Origin: Fusobacteriaceae bacterium
GTDB taxonomy: Bacteria; Fusobacteriota; Fusobacteriia; Fusobacteriales; Fusobacteriaceae
Assembly (NCBI GenBank): GCA_031289425.1
Contig: JAITPM010000043.1
Span: 1-48,791 of the forward strand
Direction of reading: 5' to 3'
DNA length: 48,791 nucleotides
Part shown: piece by piece, positions 27,888-36,080 of the stretch
Layout of the letters: every line of letters begins with the position of its first letter
How positions within the stretch are numbered: position 1 is the first letter of the stretch
Program-made: the position numbers and the translations under genes
The notes under the pieces: model-generated
Told to the model about the DNA's origin: nothing
The model's input: the letters and a program-made list of their open reading frames with translations, nothing else
Database searches by the model: none

Positions 27888-29234
27888 ATGAACGAAAAAA
27901 TAACTCCTGTTATTACTGATATGAAAGTTATTCCAGTAGCAGGAAGTGACAGTATGCTAATGACATTAAGTGGTGCTCACAGTCCTTTCTTTACCAGAAA
28001 TTTGGTAATATTAAAGGATAGCGCCGGACATACTGGTATAGGAGAAATACATGGGGGAGATTACACTTGTGAATCGCTCAAAAGTTGTATTCCATTAGTT
28101 GTAGGAAGGTCTGTAGGAACGTATAGATCAATATTGAATAGTATCCACAAAATAGCTAAAAAATCAGATGAAGATACCGGTGAAGGTATACAGTCTCTAG
28201 ATATAAGCAAGCTTAAGTTTGTGATAAAATCAGAATGGGCAATTGAATGTGCATTGTTAGATTTGTTGGGGCAATATTTGGAATTACCGATGTGTGAATT
28301 ATTAGGGGATGGAAAACAAAGAGATAAAATAGAAACTTTGGGATATTTATTTTATGTGAGCGATAAGAAAAAAGCCAATTTACCATATCTAGATGAATCA
28401 GATTCATTAGATCCATGGTTTAAAATTCGTAGAGAAGAGATGTTGACTCCCACTCGTATAGTAGAGCAAGCGTGTGTATTGCAAGAAAAATATGGGTTTA
28501 GAAATTTTAAATTAAAGGGTGGAGTACTCAAAGGTTCAGAGGAAATGGAAGCAATAAAAGCCCTCAAGAAAAAATTTCCTAACGGAAGAATAAATATAGA
28601 CCCAAATGGAGCATGGTCATTGGCAGAGGCTATCGAATTATGTAAGGGAATGCAAGGGATATTGACATATGTAGAAGATCCGTGTGGCCCAGAAAGTGGA
28701 TTTAGCAGCCGTGAAATCATGGCAGAATTTAAAAATGCTACAAATATGCCTGTAGCAACAAATATGATAGCAACTGATTGGAGACAATTTTATCATGCGA
28801 CAACATTAAAATCTGTGGATATAGTTTTGGCAGACCCACATTTTTGGGGGTTTGATGGAAGTGTCAGAATGTCTCAAATATTAAATGATTGGGGATTAAC
28901 ATGGGGATCACACTCAAACAACCATTTTGATATAACTCTCACTGCCTTTGCTCATGTAGCAGCTGCAGCTCCGGGTACACCTACTGCCCTGGACACCCAT
29001 TGGATCTGGCAAGATGGTCAAAATTTACTTGATGATACACCAAAAATAAAAAATGGGTATCTGGAAGTACCTACTCTTCCCGGACTTGGTGTCACTATAA
29101 ATATGGAAAAAATAATGAAAGCCAATGCACTTTATAAGAAATTATCAAACCATGATAGAAATGATGCAGAAGCAATGCAATGCTTGATTCCTAATTGGAA
29201 ATTTGATTCTAAAAAACCTTGTTTAGTACGTTGA
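27888..29234 (+). CDS. Glucarate dehydratase-like enzyme (diverged paralog)
   Basis: A 448-residue enolase-superfamily protein related to GudD/GudX along its whole length. Catalytic residues are kept: K208/K210 (NFKLKGG), D238, E263, N292 and H342 ([12 protein letters not shown]). The lid differs: the QTFDLRT segment of GudD at 12372 is replaced by QSLDIS followed by KLKFVIKSEW, so the substrate-contacting threonine becomes serine and the arginine is lost. It therefore probably dehydrates a related but different aldaric acid, or works as an epimerase-like accessory as proposed for GudX. It ends the TRAP/amidohydrolase operon. Confidence 0.87.
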   Translation: MNEKITPVITDMKVIPVAGSDSMLMTLSGAHSPFFTRNLVILKDSAGHTGIGEIHGGDYTCESLKSCIPLVVGRSVGTYRSILNSIHKIAKKSDEDTGEGIQSLDISKLKFVIKSEWAIECALLDLLGQYLELPMCELLGDGKQRDKIETLGYLFYVSDKKKANLPYLDESDSLDPWFKIRREEMLTPTRIVEQACVLQEKYGFRNFKLKGGVLKGSEEMEAIKALKKKFPNGRINIDPNGAWSLAEAIELCKGMQGILTYVEDPCGPESGFSSREIMAEFKNATNMPVATNMIATDWRQFYHATTLKSVDIVLADPHFWGFDGSVRMSQILNDWGLTWGSHSNNHFDITLTAFAHVAAAAPGTPTALDTHWIWQDGQNLLDDTPKIKNGYLEVPTLPGLGVTINMEKIMKANALYKKLSNHDRNDAEAMQCLIPNWKFDSKKPCLVR

Positions 29235-29317
29235 TAATATAAGCAATCAATAACTTTTTTGCTCAATGGTTATATTAGTAAACTATTAAAAATAAATTAT
29301 TAAAATATATTTTATTG

Positions 29318-29347
29318 AAAAATCTGGGTATCAATACTCAGGTTTTT
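29318..29347. terminator. Terminator between the gudD paralog and LysR
   Basis: AAAAATCTGGGTAT (29318-29331) pairs with ATACTCAGGTTTTT (29334-29347), with two G-U pairs in the forward RNA and a T run at the 3' end. The reverse LysR stop codon lies inside it. A and T flanks suggest it works in both directions. Confidence 0.75.
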
Positions 29348-30242
29348 CTTCTTTTGGAAAATAATTTTTTATATACGAACAAAATTCACGTTCCGGCTTA
29401 TTTGATAACCAATTTTTCCTTCGTACAAGTACATCATATCTATATAATTTGGGAGATAAATGATAGCAGGCAATATTTGTAGTATCAACTATACATGATT
29501 CTGGTATAAAAGCAACTCCTATACCTTTTGATACCATATTCCTTATCATTACGATAGAATTGCTTTCAAACATTGTGTTGGGAGTAAAATCAAATTCTGC
29601 AAAAAGTTTGTCTGTCATAGCTCTTAAAGAAAATCCTTTCCTGAAACGTAAAAAATTATCATCTTTAAACAATTGTACAAAGTCTTTTGTAGGAATAGGT
29701 GTATTTTTATTTATTTCATAGTAGGGATGGCTTTTTGGAATGGCAAAATATATTTCTTCATTTCTTAAAATATCGCATTGATTGGGGAAAACAGATAGGT
29801 TTGCTAAAGTCATGACACCCAAATCAACAGTTTCTTCCAAAATTAGTTTTATAAGATTGGGCACATCAGTTTCACGGATTTCGACTGTTACATTGGCGAA
29901 TGTAGATTTAAATTTGGGAATTATTTCCGATAAAATTTGAAGTCCAAACTGAGAAGCAACACCTACAGCTATATGGCCTTTATTATTTAAATTCTTAATA
30001 TCTTGATATACTTTTTTCTTGATTTCTATCATTTGTTCAGCTGCCTGTATATATAAAAGTCCCGCCGGAGTCAAGGCAAATTCCCCTTTTGTACGAAAAA
30101 AGAGTTTTGTCCCAAGTTCATCTTCCAATTTTGCGAGGAATTGACTTAAAGAGGATTGTGAAACATAGAGTTCTTCTGAAGCACGAGTCATATTTTTTTT
30201 CTTAGCAATTGTGAGAATATAATTTAAATATCTTACATCCAT
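29331..30242 (-). CDS. LysR-type regulator (paralog 2 of the twin pair)
   Basis: 303 residues, opening MDVRYLNYILTIAKKKNMTRASEELYVSQSSLSQ. It resembles the LysR at 22691 closely in the DNA-binding helix and most of the effector domain, so the two probably recognise similar operators. It is divergent from the second LeuC/LeuD operon. Differences lie mostly in the effector domain, in line with different inducers. Confidence 0.93.
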   Translation of the reverse strand: MDVRYLNYILTIAKKKNMTRASEELYVSQSSLSQFLAKLEDELGTKLFFRTKGEFALTPAGLLYIQAAEQMIEIKKKVYQDIKNLNNKGHIAVGVASQFGLQILSEIIPKFKSTFANVTVEIRETDVPNLIKLILEETVDLGVMTLANLSVFPNQCDILRNEEIYFAIPKSHPYYEINKNTPIPTKDFVQLFKDDNFLRFRKGFSLRAMTDKLFAEFDFTPNTMFESNSIVMIRNMVSKGIGVAFIPESCIVDTTNIACYHLSPKLYRYDVLVRRKNWLSNKPEREFCSYIKNYFPKEEKPEY

Positions 30243-30456
30243 AACATCTCCTATGAAATTATTAGAAATTATAATAGATTGATTATAATTACGAATTGGT
30301 AATTTTTAAATTTTTATTGTACTATTATCATAAGAACATTCTATAAGAAAACAAATATTTCGGGTAAAATACTTTAGATGTCTTCTTGCTTCTATTAAAT
30401 ATTATAACATAAAAACTAGGTAATATAAAATAAAAAATCATAAAAAGGTGATAAAA
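30243..30456. promoter_or_regulatory. Divergent promoter region D, homologous to region C
   Basis: The blocks seen in region C recur here: ATAATTACGAATTGG (30285-30299), TTGTACTAT (30317-30325, again 32 bp further), AACAAATATTT (30350-30360) and TAACATAAAA (30405-30414). The first block starts 43 bp from the LysR start codon, against 46 bp in region C. The shared blocks are candidate LysR binding sites and promoter elements. Confidence 0.6.
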
Positions 30457-31707
30457 ATGCACGCAATAGAAAAAATTCTGGCAAAGGCCTGTGGTAAAAA
30501 AATTGTTGAATCAGGGGAAATTATAAATGCTAAAGTCGATTTTGCTGAAATTAATGATTTATATCTGCAGACAGTTTATTCTTTTAAAGAAATGGGTGGG
30601 AAAAAAATATGGGATAAGGATAGAGCAGCCTTTGTATTTGATCATTATGCTCCCTGTCCTACTATAGAGGCAGCACGAAATCATGCAGAAATGAGAGCCT
30701 TTGCAAAGGAAAACAATTTAACCTATCATTTTGACATAAATTCTGGTGTATGTCATCAGGTAATGCCGGAATCCGGTCTTGTATATCCCGGAATGATTAT
30801 AATCGCTACAGATTCACATACCACTACTCATGGTGCCTTTGGGGCATTCGGCACCGGTGTAGGAGCTACTGATATGGCAGCTATATTGATTTCCGGAGAA
30901 ATATGGCTTAGAGTGCCGGAAATTATAGAAATAAAAATAGATGGGATTGCAAAAAAAGGCGTGTATGCTAAAGATGTGATTCTATATATTCTGGGAAAAC
31001 TAAAAGCTGATGGAGCAGTATATAAAGCAATAGATTTTACTGGAAGTTATATAAAAAATTTGGATGTCGCAGAACGAATGGTCATTTGTAATATGGCATT
31101 AGAACTAGGGGCAAAAGCAGCATATATCGAACCTAATCAAAATGTCCTTGATTATGTGAATAAAAGAGCTGTTCGTAAGTTCGAAGTACAATATACAGAT
31201 CCAGAATATAAATATGCAGAATATTACGAATTTAACATAAGTACACTTGAGCCACAGGTAGCATGTCCGTATAGTGTGGACAATGTGTTTCCTTTATCTT
31301 CTCAAACATCTGTAAAAATTAATCAAGGTGTAATAGGGACATGTACCGGTGGAAGATTGGAAGATATAGAAATTGCTGCAAAGATTCTAAAAAATAAAAA
31401 AATTGCAGATTATGTGCGTCTCGTTATTATTCCGGCCTCAAGAGAGGTAATGCTAGAATGTATAAATATGGGATATATCCAAGATTTGATGGATGCAGGG
31501 GCAACAATTGGAACACCAGGATGTGGGCCATGCCTGGGGGCACATGATGGGGTCATAGCAAAAGGCGAAGTGTGTATCACGGCATCTAATAGGAATTTTC
31601 CCGGACGAATGGGAAGTATAGATGCAAAGCTTTATCTTGCTTCACCTGCAGCAGTGGCAGCATCAGTACTGACCGGATATATTACTTCTCCGGAAAAATA
31701 CATATAG
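30457..31707 (+). CDS. LeuC-like large subunit of an aconitase-superfamily hydro-lyase (copy 2)
   Basis: About 416 residues from ATG 30457, which follows AAGGTGA by 5 nt (a GTG at 30448 lies inside that site). Iron-sulfur ligands are C296, C356 and C359 (TPGCGPCLGA). The first motif reads GTCTGGR rather than GSCTNGR, so a normally invariant asparagine next to the cluster cysteine is glycine (G298). ATDSHTTTHGAFG is the other conserved block. It is clearly diverged from copy 1. The neighbours (LeuD-like, acid-sugar dehydratase, CitS-type carrier) argue for catabolism of a hydroxy-diacid rather than leucine synthesis. Confidence 0.9.
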   Translation: MHAIEKILAKACGKKIVESGEIINAKVDFAEINDLYLQTVYSFKEMGGKKIWDKDRAAFVFDHYAPCPTIEAARNHAEMRAFAKENNLTYHFDINSGVCHQVMPESGLVYPGMIIIATDSHTTTHGAFGAFGTGVGATDMAAILISGEIWLRVPEIIEIKIDGIAKKGVYAKDVILYILGKLKADGAVYKAIDFTGSYIKNLDVAERMVICNMALELGAKAAYIEPNQNVLDYVNKRAVRKFEVQYTDPEYKYAEYYEFNISTLEPQVACPYSVDNVFPLSSQTSVKINQGVIGTCTGGRLEDIEIAAKILKNKKIADYVRLVIIPASREVMLECINMGYIQDLMDAGATIGTPGCGPCLGAHDGVIAKGEVCITASNRNFPGRMGSIDAKLYLASPAAVAASVLTGYITSPEKYI

Positions 31708-31716
31708 GAGGTCAAT

Positions 31717-32229
31717 ATGGAAAATATTATAAAAGGTAAAATTGTAGTACTTTCAAATAATATTGATACAGATCAGATTTATCCCGGCAGATTTCTGGCA
31801 TTGGTTGATCCAAAGGAAATAGGAAAACATTGTCTGGAGGGAATTGATGAAAAGACACGAGTCCTTGTTCCAGGTCGAATTATTATCGCAGGTACTAATT
31901 TTGGATGTGGTTCTAGCAGAGAACATGCAGTTATCACCTTGATGAATGCTGATGTAAAAGCTATAATAGCAGAATCATTTGCACGTATTTTTTTCCGTAA
32001 TGCTATTAATTTGGGTTTGCCGCTTGTTACATGTAAAAATATATTAAAAAAATCAGAAAATATTGGAAGCGATGAAGAGATTGTAATAAATATAAAAGAG
32101 GGAACAATTACTATAGGGCAAGGAGAGGTACTACAAAGCGAAAAATTAGGAGAACATATATTAAATATTATCGAAGCAGGTGGAATAAAACCTATGTTTC
32201 TAAACAAATATTCGAAGGAGGAAAAATGA
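31717..32229 (+). CDS. LeuD-like small subunit of an aconitase-superfamily hydro-lyase (copy 2)
   Basis: 170 residues with NNIDTDQIYPGRF at the N-terminus and [11 protein letters not shown] in the middle. The substrate loop reads F26-L27-A28-L29, hydrophobic, and differs from FMNT in copy 1. It follows its large subunit by 9 bp with an AGGAGG site. Its TGA stop overlaps the ATG of the next gene, coupling it to the dehydratase. Confidence 0.9.
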   Translation: MENIIKGKIVVLSNNIDTDQIYPGRFLALVDPKEIGKHCLEGIDEKTRVLVPGRIIIAGTNFGCGSSREHAVITLMNADVKAIIAESFARIFFRNAINLGLPLVTCKNILKKSENIGSDEEIVINIKEGTITIGQGEVLQSEKLGEHILNIIEAGGIKPMFLNKYSKEEK

Positions 32230-33413
32230 AAATAACGGAAATAAAAATTCTTAAAGTAAATAGTTTTATGTATGTAAAAATATTTACTGATGATGGATTG
32301 ACGGGATTAGGAGAATGCGGAACATGGGGGTTTTTAGATGCTGCTGCAGAGGCAGTGGAGACATTTAAGAGCTATCTGATAGGACAAAATCCTTTGGATA
32401 TAGAGCATCATTGGCAATACATGTACCGTAGTTTCCACTTTAGAGGGGCAGCTGTCATGGGAGCTCTGAGCGCTATTGATATAGCTTTGTGGGACATAGC
32501 GGGAAAGCATTATAATGCTCCTATATATCAGCTTATCGGGGGAAAATGCAGAGATAAAATCCGTGTATATTATCATGTGGGCGGAGCAACTATTGAAGAG
32601 ATCGTATCAAGCTGTAAAAAAGCAAAAGAATTGGGATATACAGCAGTAGGACATCTTTCTCCATTTTTAGATGAACCAAGAACAGTACCATATTTTGAGA
32701 CAGGGGTTCAAAGAATAAATCGTGCCGTAGATAGAGTACGGTTAATGCGTGAGGCGGTGGGGGATGATGTGGATCTTTGCCTTGAATTGCATAGAAGAAT
32801 GAATCCGGGCGAAGCTATTACTTTTGCCCATGCGGTAGAAAAATATAATCCATTTTTCCTTGAAGATCCGATTAAACCTGACAATTTTGATGCAATGGCA
32901 CTTATTGCCAATCGTATTAATATTCCGATTGCTACCGGAGAGAGAATCCATACTATACAGGAGTTCGAAATGCTCCTATCAAGGAATGCAGTAAATTATG
33001 TACGGACAAGTGTATGTCTATGTGGGGGTATCACAGGAACTAAAAAAATAGCTGCTATAGCCGAAGCTCATGACACTCTCATTGTGCCACATAATCCTCT
33101 CAGCCCTGTAAGTACTGTAGCATGTCTTCATATTGCAGCAGCAGTTGAAAATTTTGCGGTACAAGAACTTCCTGATCATAGTGGTCCTGCAGCGACTGAT
33201 AGATATGTTTTTGATAAATCAGAAAATGTAAAAGCGTTGAAACAATCTGATATAGTCACAAAAATTCCTGTTGTTACAAATGGTTTTATTGCACTACCTG
33301 AAGGTCCGGGGCTGGGTTTGGATCTGACAGAAAATGTGGAAGAAATCTTCCCATATAAGAGAAGAAAAGTGCATACTAGGCTTAATACAGATGGTTCAAT
33401 CTGTGATCAATAA
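32226..33413 (+). CDS. Acid-sugar dehydratase, enolase superfamily (galactonate/mannonate dehydratase-related)
   Basis: 395 residues of the mandelate racemase group. Probable metal ligands are E187 (in LELHRR), E213 (FLEDP) and E239 (ATGER). H189 in the E-x-H motif and H289 in VPHNPLSP are the likely acid/base pair, as in the DgoD and ManD branches, where the first motif is normally D-x-H. Members dehydrate sugar acids to 2-keto-3-deoxy acids. The start overlaps the LeuD-like stop by 4 nt. The C-terminal 40 residues are polar and basic. Its substrate is uncertain; the adjacent CitS-type carrier favours a short 2-hydroxy-diacid over a hexonate. Confidence 0.82.
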   Translation: MKITEIKILKVNSFMYVKIFTDDGLTGLGECGTWGFLDAAAEAVETFKSYLIGQNPLDIEHHWQYMYRSFHFRGAAVMGALSAIDIALWDIAGKHYNAPIYQLIGGKCRDKIRVYYHVGGATIEEIVSSCKKAKELGYTAVGHLSPFLDEPRTVPYFETGVQRINRAVDRVRLMREAVGDDVDLCLELHRRMNPGEAITFAHAVEKYNPFFLEDPIKPDNFDAMALIANRINIPIATGERIHTIQEFEMLLSRNAVNYVRTSVCLCGGITGTKKIAAIAEAHDTLIVPHNPLSPVSTVACLHIAAAVENFAVQELPDHSGPAATDRYVFDKSENVKALKQSDIVTKIPVVTNGFIALPEGPGLGLDLTENVEEIFPYKRRKVHTRLNTDGSICDQ

Positions 33414-33458
33414 TTATAATTACATAGAAATAACAATATTTAAAAGGAGGAATGAAAC

Positions 33459-34748
33459 ATGGAAAAATCATTGCTGGACTTTAATGTAGGGTTTGTTAAA
33501 CTGAAATATTATTTGATCATTTTGGCAGTAACAATTGTAGCGGTGGCTACAAAAACAGTTCCTCCAGGTTGGCTGGGTGGATTTCTTGTATGTACAGTAT
33601 TTGGAATAGGATTGACTGCATTAGGTGATGTATGCCCTATTATCAAGGATTATTTGGGAGGAGGGGCATTTCTTGCTATATTCGGAGGAGCTTTTCTTAT
33701 TTATTTGAAAGTCTTTAATGAATCGACAGTAAAAGTTATTGATAACTTAATCCGTTCTATGGATTATATCGGATGGGCTGTCATGGGATTAATCTGCGGA
33801 AGTATCCTGACTATGAATCGTAAGTTGCTTATTCGTGCAGGAATATTATATCTTGTACCTATCTTGGCAGGAATATTATGTTCCTTCGCTTTTGCTGGTA
33901 TAGGCGGAGCTATTATGGGATTTGGGTGGAGAGAAGCGATTATGTTTATAGCACTTCCTATTATGGGTGGAGGCACATCAGCAGGTGCAGTACCTACTTC
34001 ACAGCTATATGGCCAGGCACTTGCAAAAGATTCAGGTTATTATCTTTCTTTACTTATGCCCGCAGTTGTTTTGGGAAATGTAATTTCCATCGTTTGTGGA
34101 GGACTTTTGAATAGACTTGGAAATGTATTTCCAAAATTAACAGGAAATGGGGTACTTGTAGAAGGTGTTGACCTGACAGAAGAAAAAAAAGAAGAAAAAC
34201 CGGTTGATTATTATTATTTAGGTGCAGGATTTATTCTTTCAGGAGTATTTGCAGCATTAGGAATATTAATAGCAAAATTGGTTCCTGCTATACATTACTA
34301 TGCTTGGACAATCATGATTGTTGCTGTTGTAAAAATGTTGGGAATATTTCCTAAAGAATTGGAAGATCAAATGAGTCAATGGTATCAGTTTATATTGAAA
34401 GTGACACTTCCGGCTGTTATGTTTGGGATAGGATGTGCCTATACTGACCTTGCAGTGGTAAAAGAATCATTTACAATTACTTATTTTGTAATAGTATTGA
34501 TAACAATATTGGGAGCATTGATAGGTACAGCTTTTGCGGGTAGACTCGTTAAGTTTTATCCTGTGGAATCTATGATTACTGCAGGACTCTGCATGTCGAA
34601 TATGGGTGGTACAGGCGATGTGGCTACACTTGGAGCTGCTAATCGTATGGAACTTATGCCATTTGCACAGATATCATCCCGTATCGGGGGAGCGATTATC
34701 ATTGTTGTTGCAAGTATTTTGGTACCACTTATCGGAAAAGGGTTATAA
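33459..34748 (+). CDS. 2-Hydroxycarboxylate transporter (CitS/MaeN family)
   Basis: 429 residues with about 11 membrane spans and two re-entrant loop motifs: GGGTSAGAVP (first half) and NMGGTGDVATLGAANRM followed by PFAQISSRIGGA (second half). The arginine in SSRIGG corresponds to the substrate-binding arginine known from CitS. Family members carry citrate, malate or related 2-hydroxycarboxylates with sodium or protons, or exchange them for fermentation products. As the last gene of block D it probably imports the substrate of the LeuC/LeuD-like enzyme or the acid-sugar dehydratase. Confidence 0.92.
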   Translation: MEKSLLDFNVGFVKLKYYLIILAVTIVAVATKTVPPGWLGGFLVCTVFGIGLTALGDVCPIIKDYLGGGAFLAIFGGAFLIYLKVFNESTVKVIDNLIRSMDYIGWAVMGLICGSILTMNRKLLIRAGILYLVPILAGILCSFAFAGIGGAIMGFGWREAIMFIALPIMGGGTSAGAVPTSQLYGQALAKDSGYYLSLLMPAVVLGNVISIVCGGLLNRLGNVFPKLTGNGVLVEGVDLTEEKKEEKPVDYYYLGAGFILSGVFAALGILIAKLVPAIHYYAWTIMIVAVVKMLGIFPKELEDQMSQWYQFILKVTLPAVMFGIGCAYTDLAVVKESFTITYFVIVLITILGALIGTAFAGRLVKFYPVESMITAGLCMSNMGGTGDVATLGAANRMELMPFAQISSRIGGAIIIVVASILVPLIGKGL

Positions 34749-34768
34749 TACCTTATAAATAAAAATAT

Positions 34769-34808
34769 AGAGAGCTATTATCATATTTGGTAATAGCTCT
34801 CTTTTTTT
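34769..34808 (+). terminator. Strong intrinsic terminator after the CitS-type carrier
   Basis: AGAGAGCTATTA (34769-34780) and TAATAGCTCTCT (34791-34802) form a perfect 12-bp stem with a 10-nt loop and a T run. On the other strand the stem is followed by TATTTTTATTT, so it may also end the convergent ATPase gene. Confidence 0.92.
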
Positions 34809-34826
34809 CTTTAATTTATTTTTTAT

Positions 34827-36029
34827 TTATTCTTCCATTAGAAAATCAATTAAATTTTTGCATTTTATACCATCTTCCAAATTCTCAGAATAAACTCTAT
34901 CCAAAGTCAAGATAATTTTTTCATGATTATCTCTTATCTTACGTAAAGATTCTGTTTCTCTCTTTCTTACATTTTCATCAAGCATACTCATAGTCACCTG
35001 ATAGTATTTTATATCATTATGTTTTGTAGCTACAAAATCCACCTCTAGATCAGTTAATTTTCCTATTTTTACATCATACCCAAGTCGGACCAATTGAAAA
35101 TATACGATATTTTCTATAAGATATCCTATATTATCATTTCTGAATCCCAAAACTGAGTTTCTTATACCTGTATCCACTATATAATATTTTTCAAGAGTTT
35201 TTAATATATTTTTACCTTTTATATCATATCTTTGAGCTTTATATATTATATAAGCATTTTGGAGCATCTCAATATAATTTAATATAGTATTATGAGTAAC
35301 TTTATTTCCTTGACTGGTCAGATAATCAGCTATTTTTTTTGATGATAAGGTACTGCCGATATTATTCATAATAAATTTTAAGACCTTTTCCAGAAGTGTT
35401 GCATTTGTCATCTTGTTTTTTTCTAATATATCTTTTATAAAAACTGTGTAATAAACGCCCTTTATAGTATTTTCATAGAGATCCTCTTTATATTTGAATG
35501 GCATTATTCCTGGCATTCCACCAAATTTTATATATTGGCTGAATTTATCTTCTAAAGATAGATTTTCCTCAATAGAAAAAAATTCTAAAAATTCCTTAAA
35601 TGAAAGCGGAAACATATTTATTTCCACGTATCTTCCTGAAAGATATGTAGATAATTCGGATGAAAGTAGATAGGCATTGGAACCTGTAATGTATATATCA
35701 CAGTCAAAATCAACCATAAGTGCATTTACGCATTTTTCCCATTCTTTTACCCTTTGTATTTCATCTAGGAAAATATATGCTTTTCTGTTATTTTTTATTT
35801 TATCTGTTATTTTTTTATACATTTCTCTATAATCTTTTATTTCATCAAATTCAAATGATTCGAAATTCATATATATAAGATTAACATCTTTATCCTCTTT
35901 TAGCAGATATTCAACAAAAAATTTTAATAATGTAGATTTTCCGCATCTTCTTATCCCAGTTATTACTTTTACAAATTCTGTATCTTTGTAGTTAAGGAGT
36001 TTCTCCATATATATTTTTCTTTCCACCAT
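34827..36029 (-). CDS. AAA-family ATPase with C-terminal DUF4143 domain
   Basis: 400 residues from ATG at 36029, which lies 5 nt after AAGGTGA; an in-frame ATG nine codons upstream lacks a good site. The N-terminal AAA_14 domain has Walker A GIRRCGKST (about 25-33) and Walker B AYIFLDEIQ; a winged-helix stretch is in the middle (SSKKIADYLTSQGNKVTHNTI) and the C-terminal part is DUF4143-like, with a nuclease-fold pattern (LEVDFVATKHNDIKYYQV). These ATPases are abundant in anaerobes and their function is poorly known. It stands alone between the catabolic island and the ribosomal operon and has its own promoter. Confidence 0.9.
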   Translation of the reverse strand: MVERKIYMEKLLNYKDTEFVKVITGIRRCGKSTLLKFFVEYLLKEDKDVNLIYMNFESFEFDEIKDYREMYKKITDKIKNNRKAYIFLDEIQRVKEWEKCVNALMVDFDCDIYITGSNAYLLSSELSTYLSGRYVEINMFPLSFKEFLEFFSIEENLSLEDKFSQYIKFGGMPGIMPFKYKEDLYENTIKGVYYTVFIKDILEKNKMTNATLLEKVLKFIMNNIGSTLSSKKIADYLTSQGNKVTHNTILNYIEMLQNAYIIYKAQRYDIKGKNILKTLEKYYIVDTGIRNSVLGFRNDNIGYLIENIVYFQLVRLGYDVKIGKLTDLEVDFVATKHNDIKYYQVTMSMLDENVRKRETESLRKIRDNHEKIILTLDRVYSENLEDGIKCKNLIDFLMEE

Positions 36030-36047
36030 AATAATCACCTTAGAAAC

Positions 36048-36076
36048 AGTATACACTTTTTTTTAATAAATATCAA
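36048..36076 (-). promoter_or_regulatory. Sigma-70-type promoter of the ATPase gene
   Basis: On the reverse strand, TTGATA (36076-36071), 17 bp and TATACT (36053-36048). The predicted start near 36041 leaves a leader of only about 12 nt that begins at the Shine-Dalgarno site. The dyad array sits just upstream of the -35. Confidence 0.7.
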
Positions 36077-36080
36077 TTTT

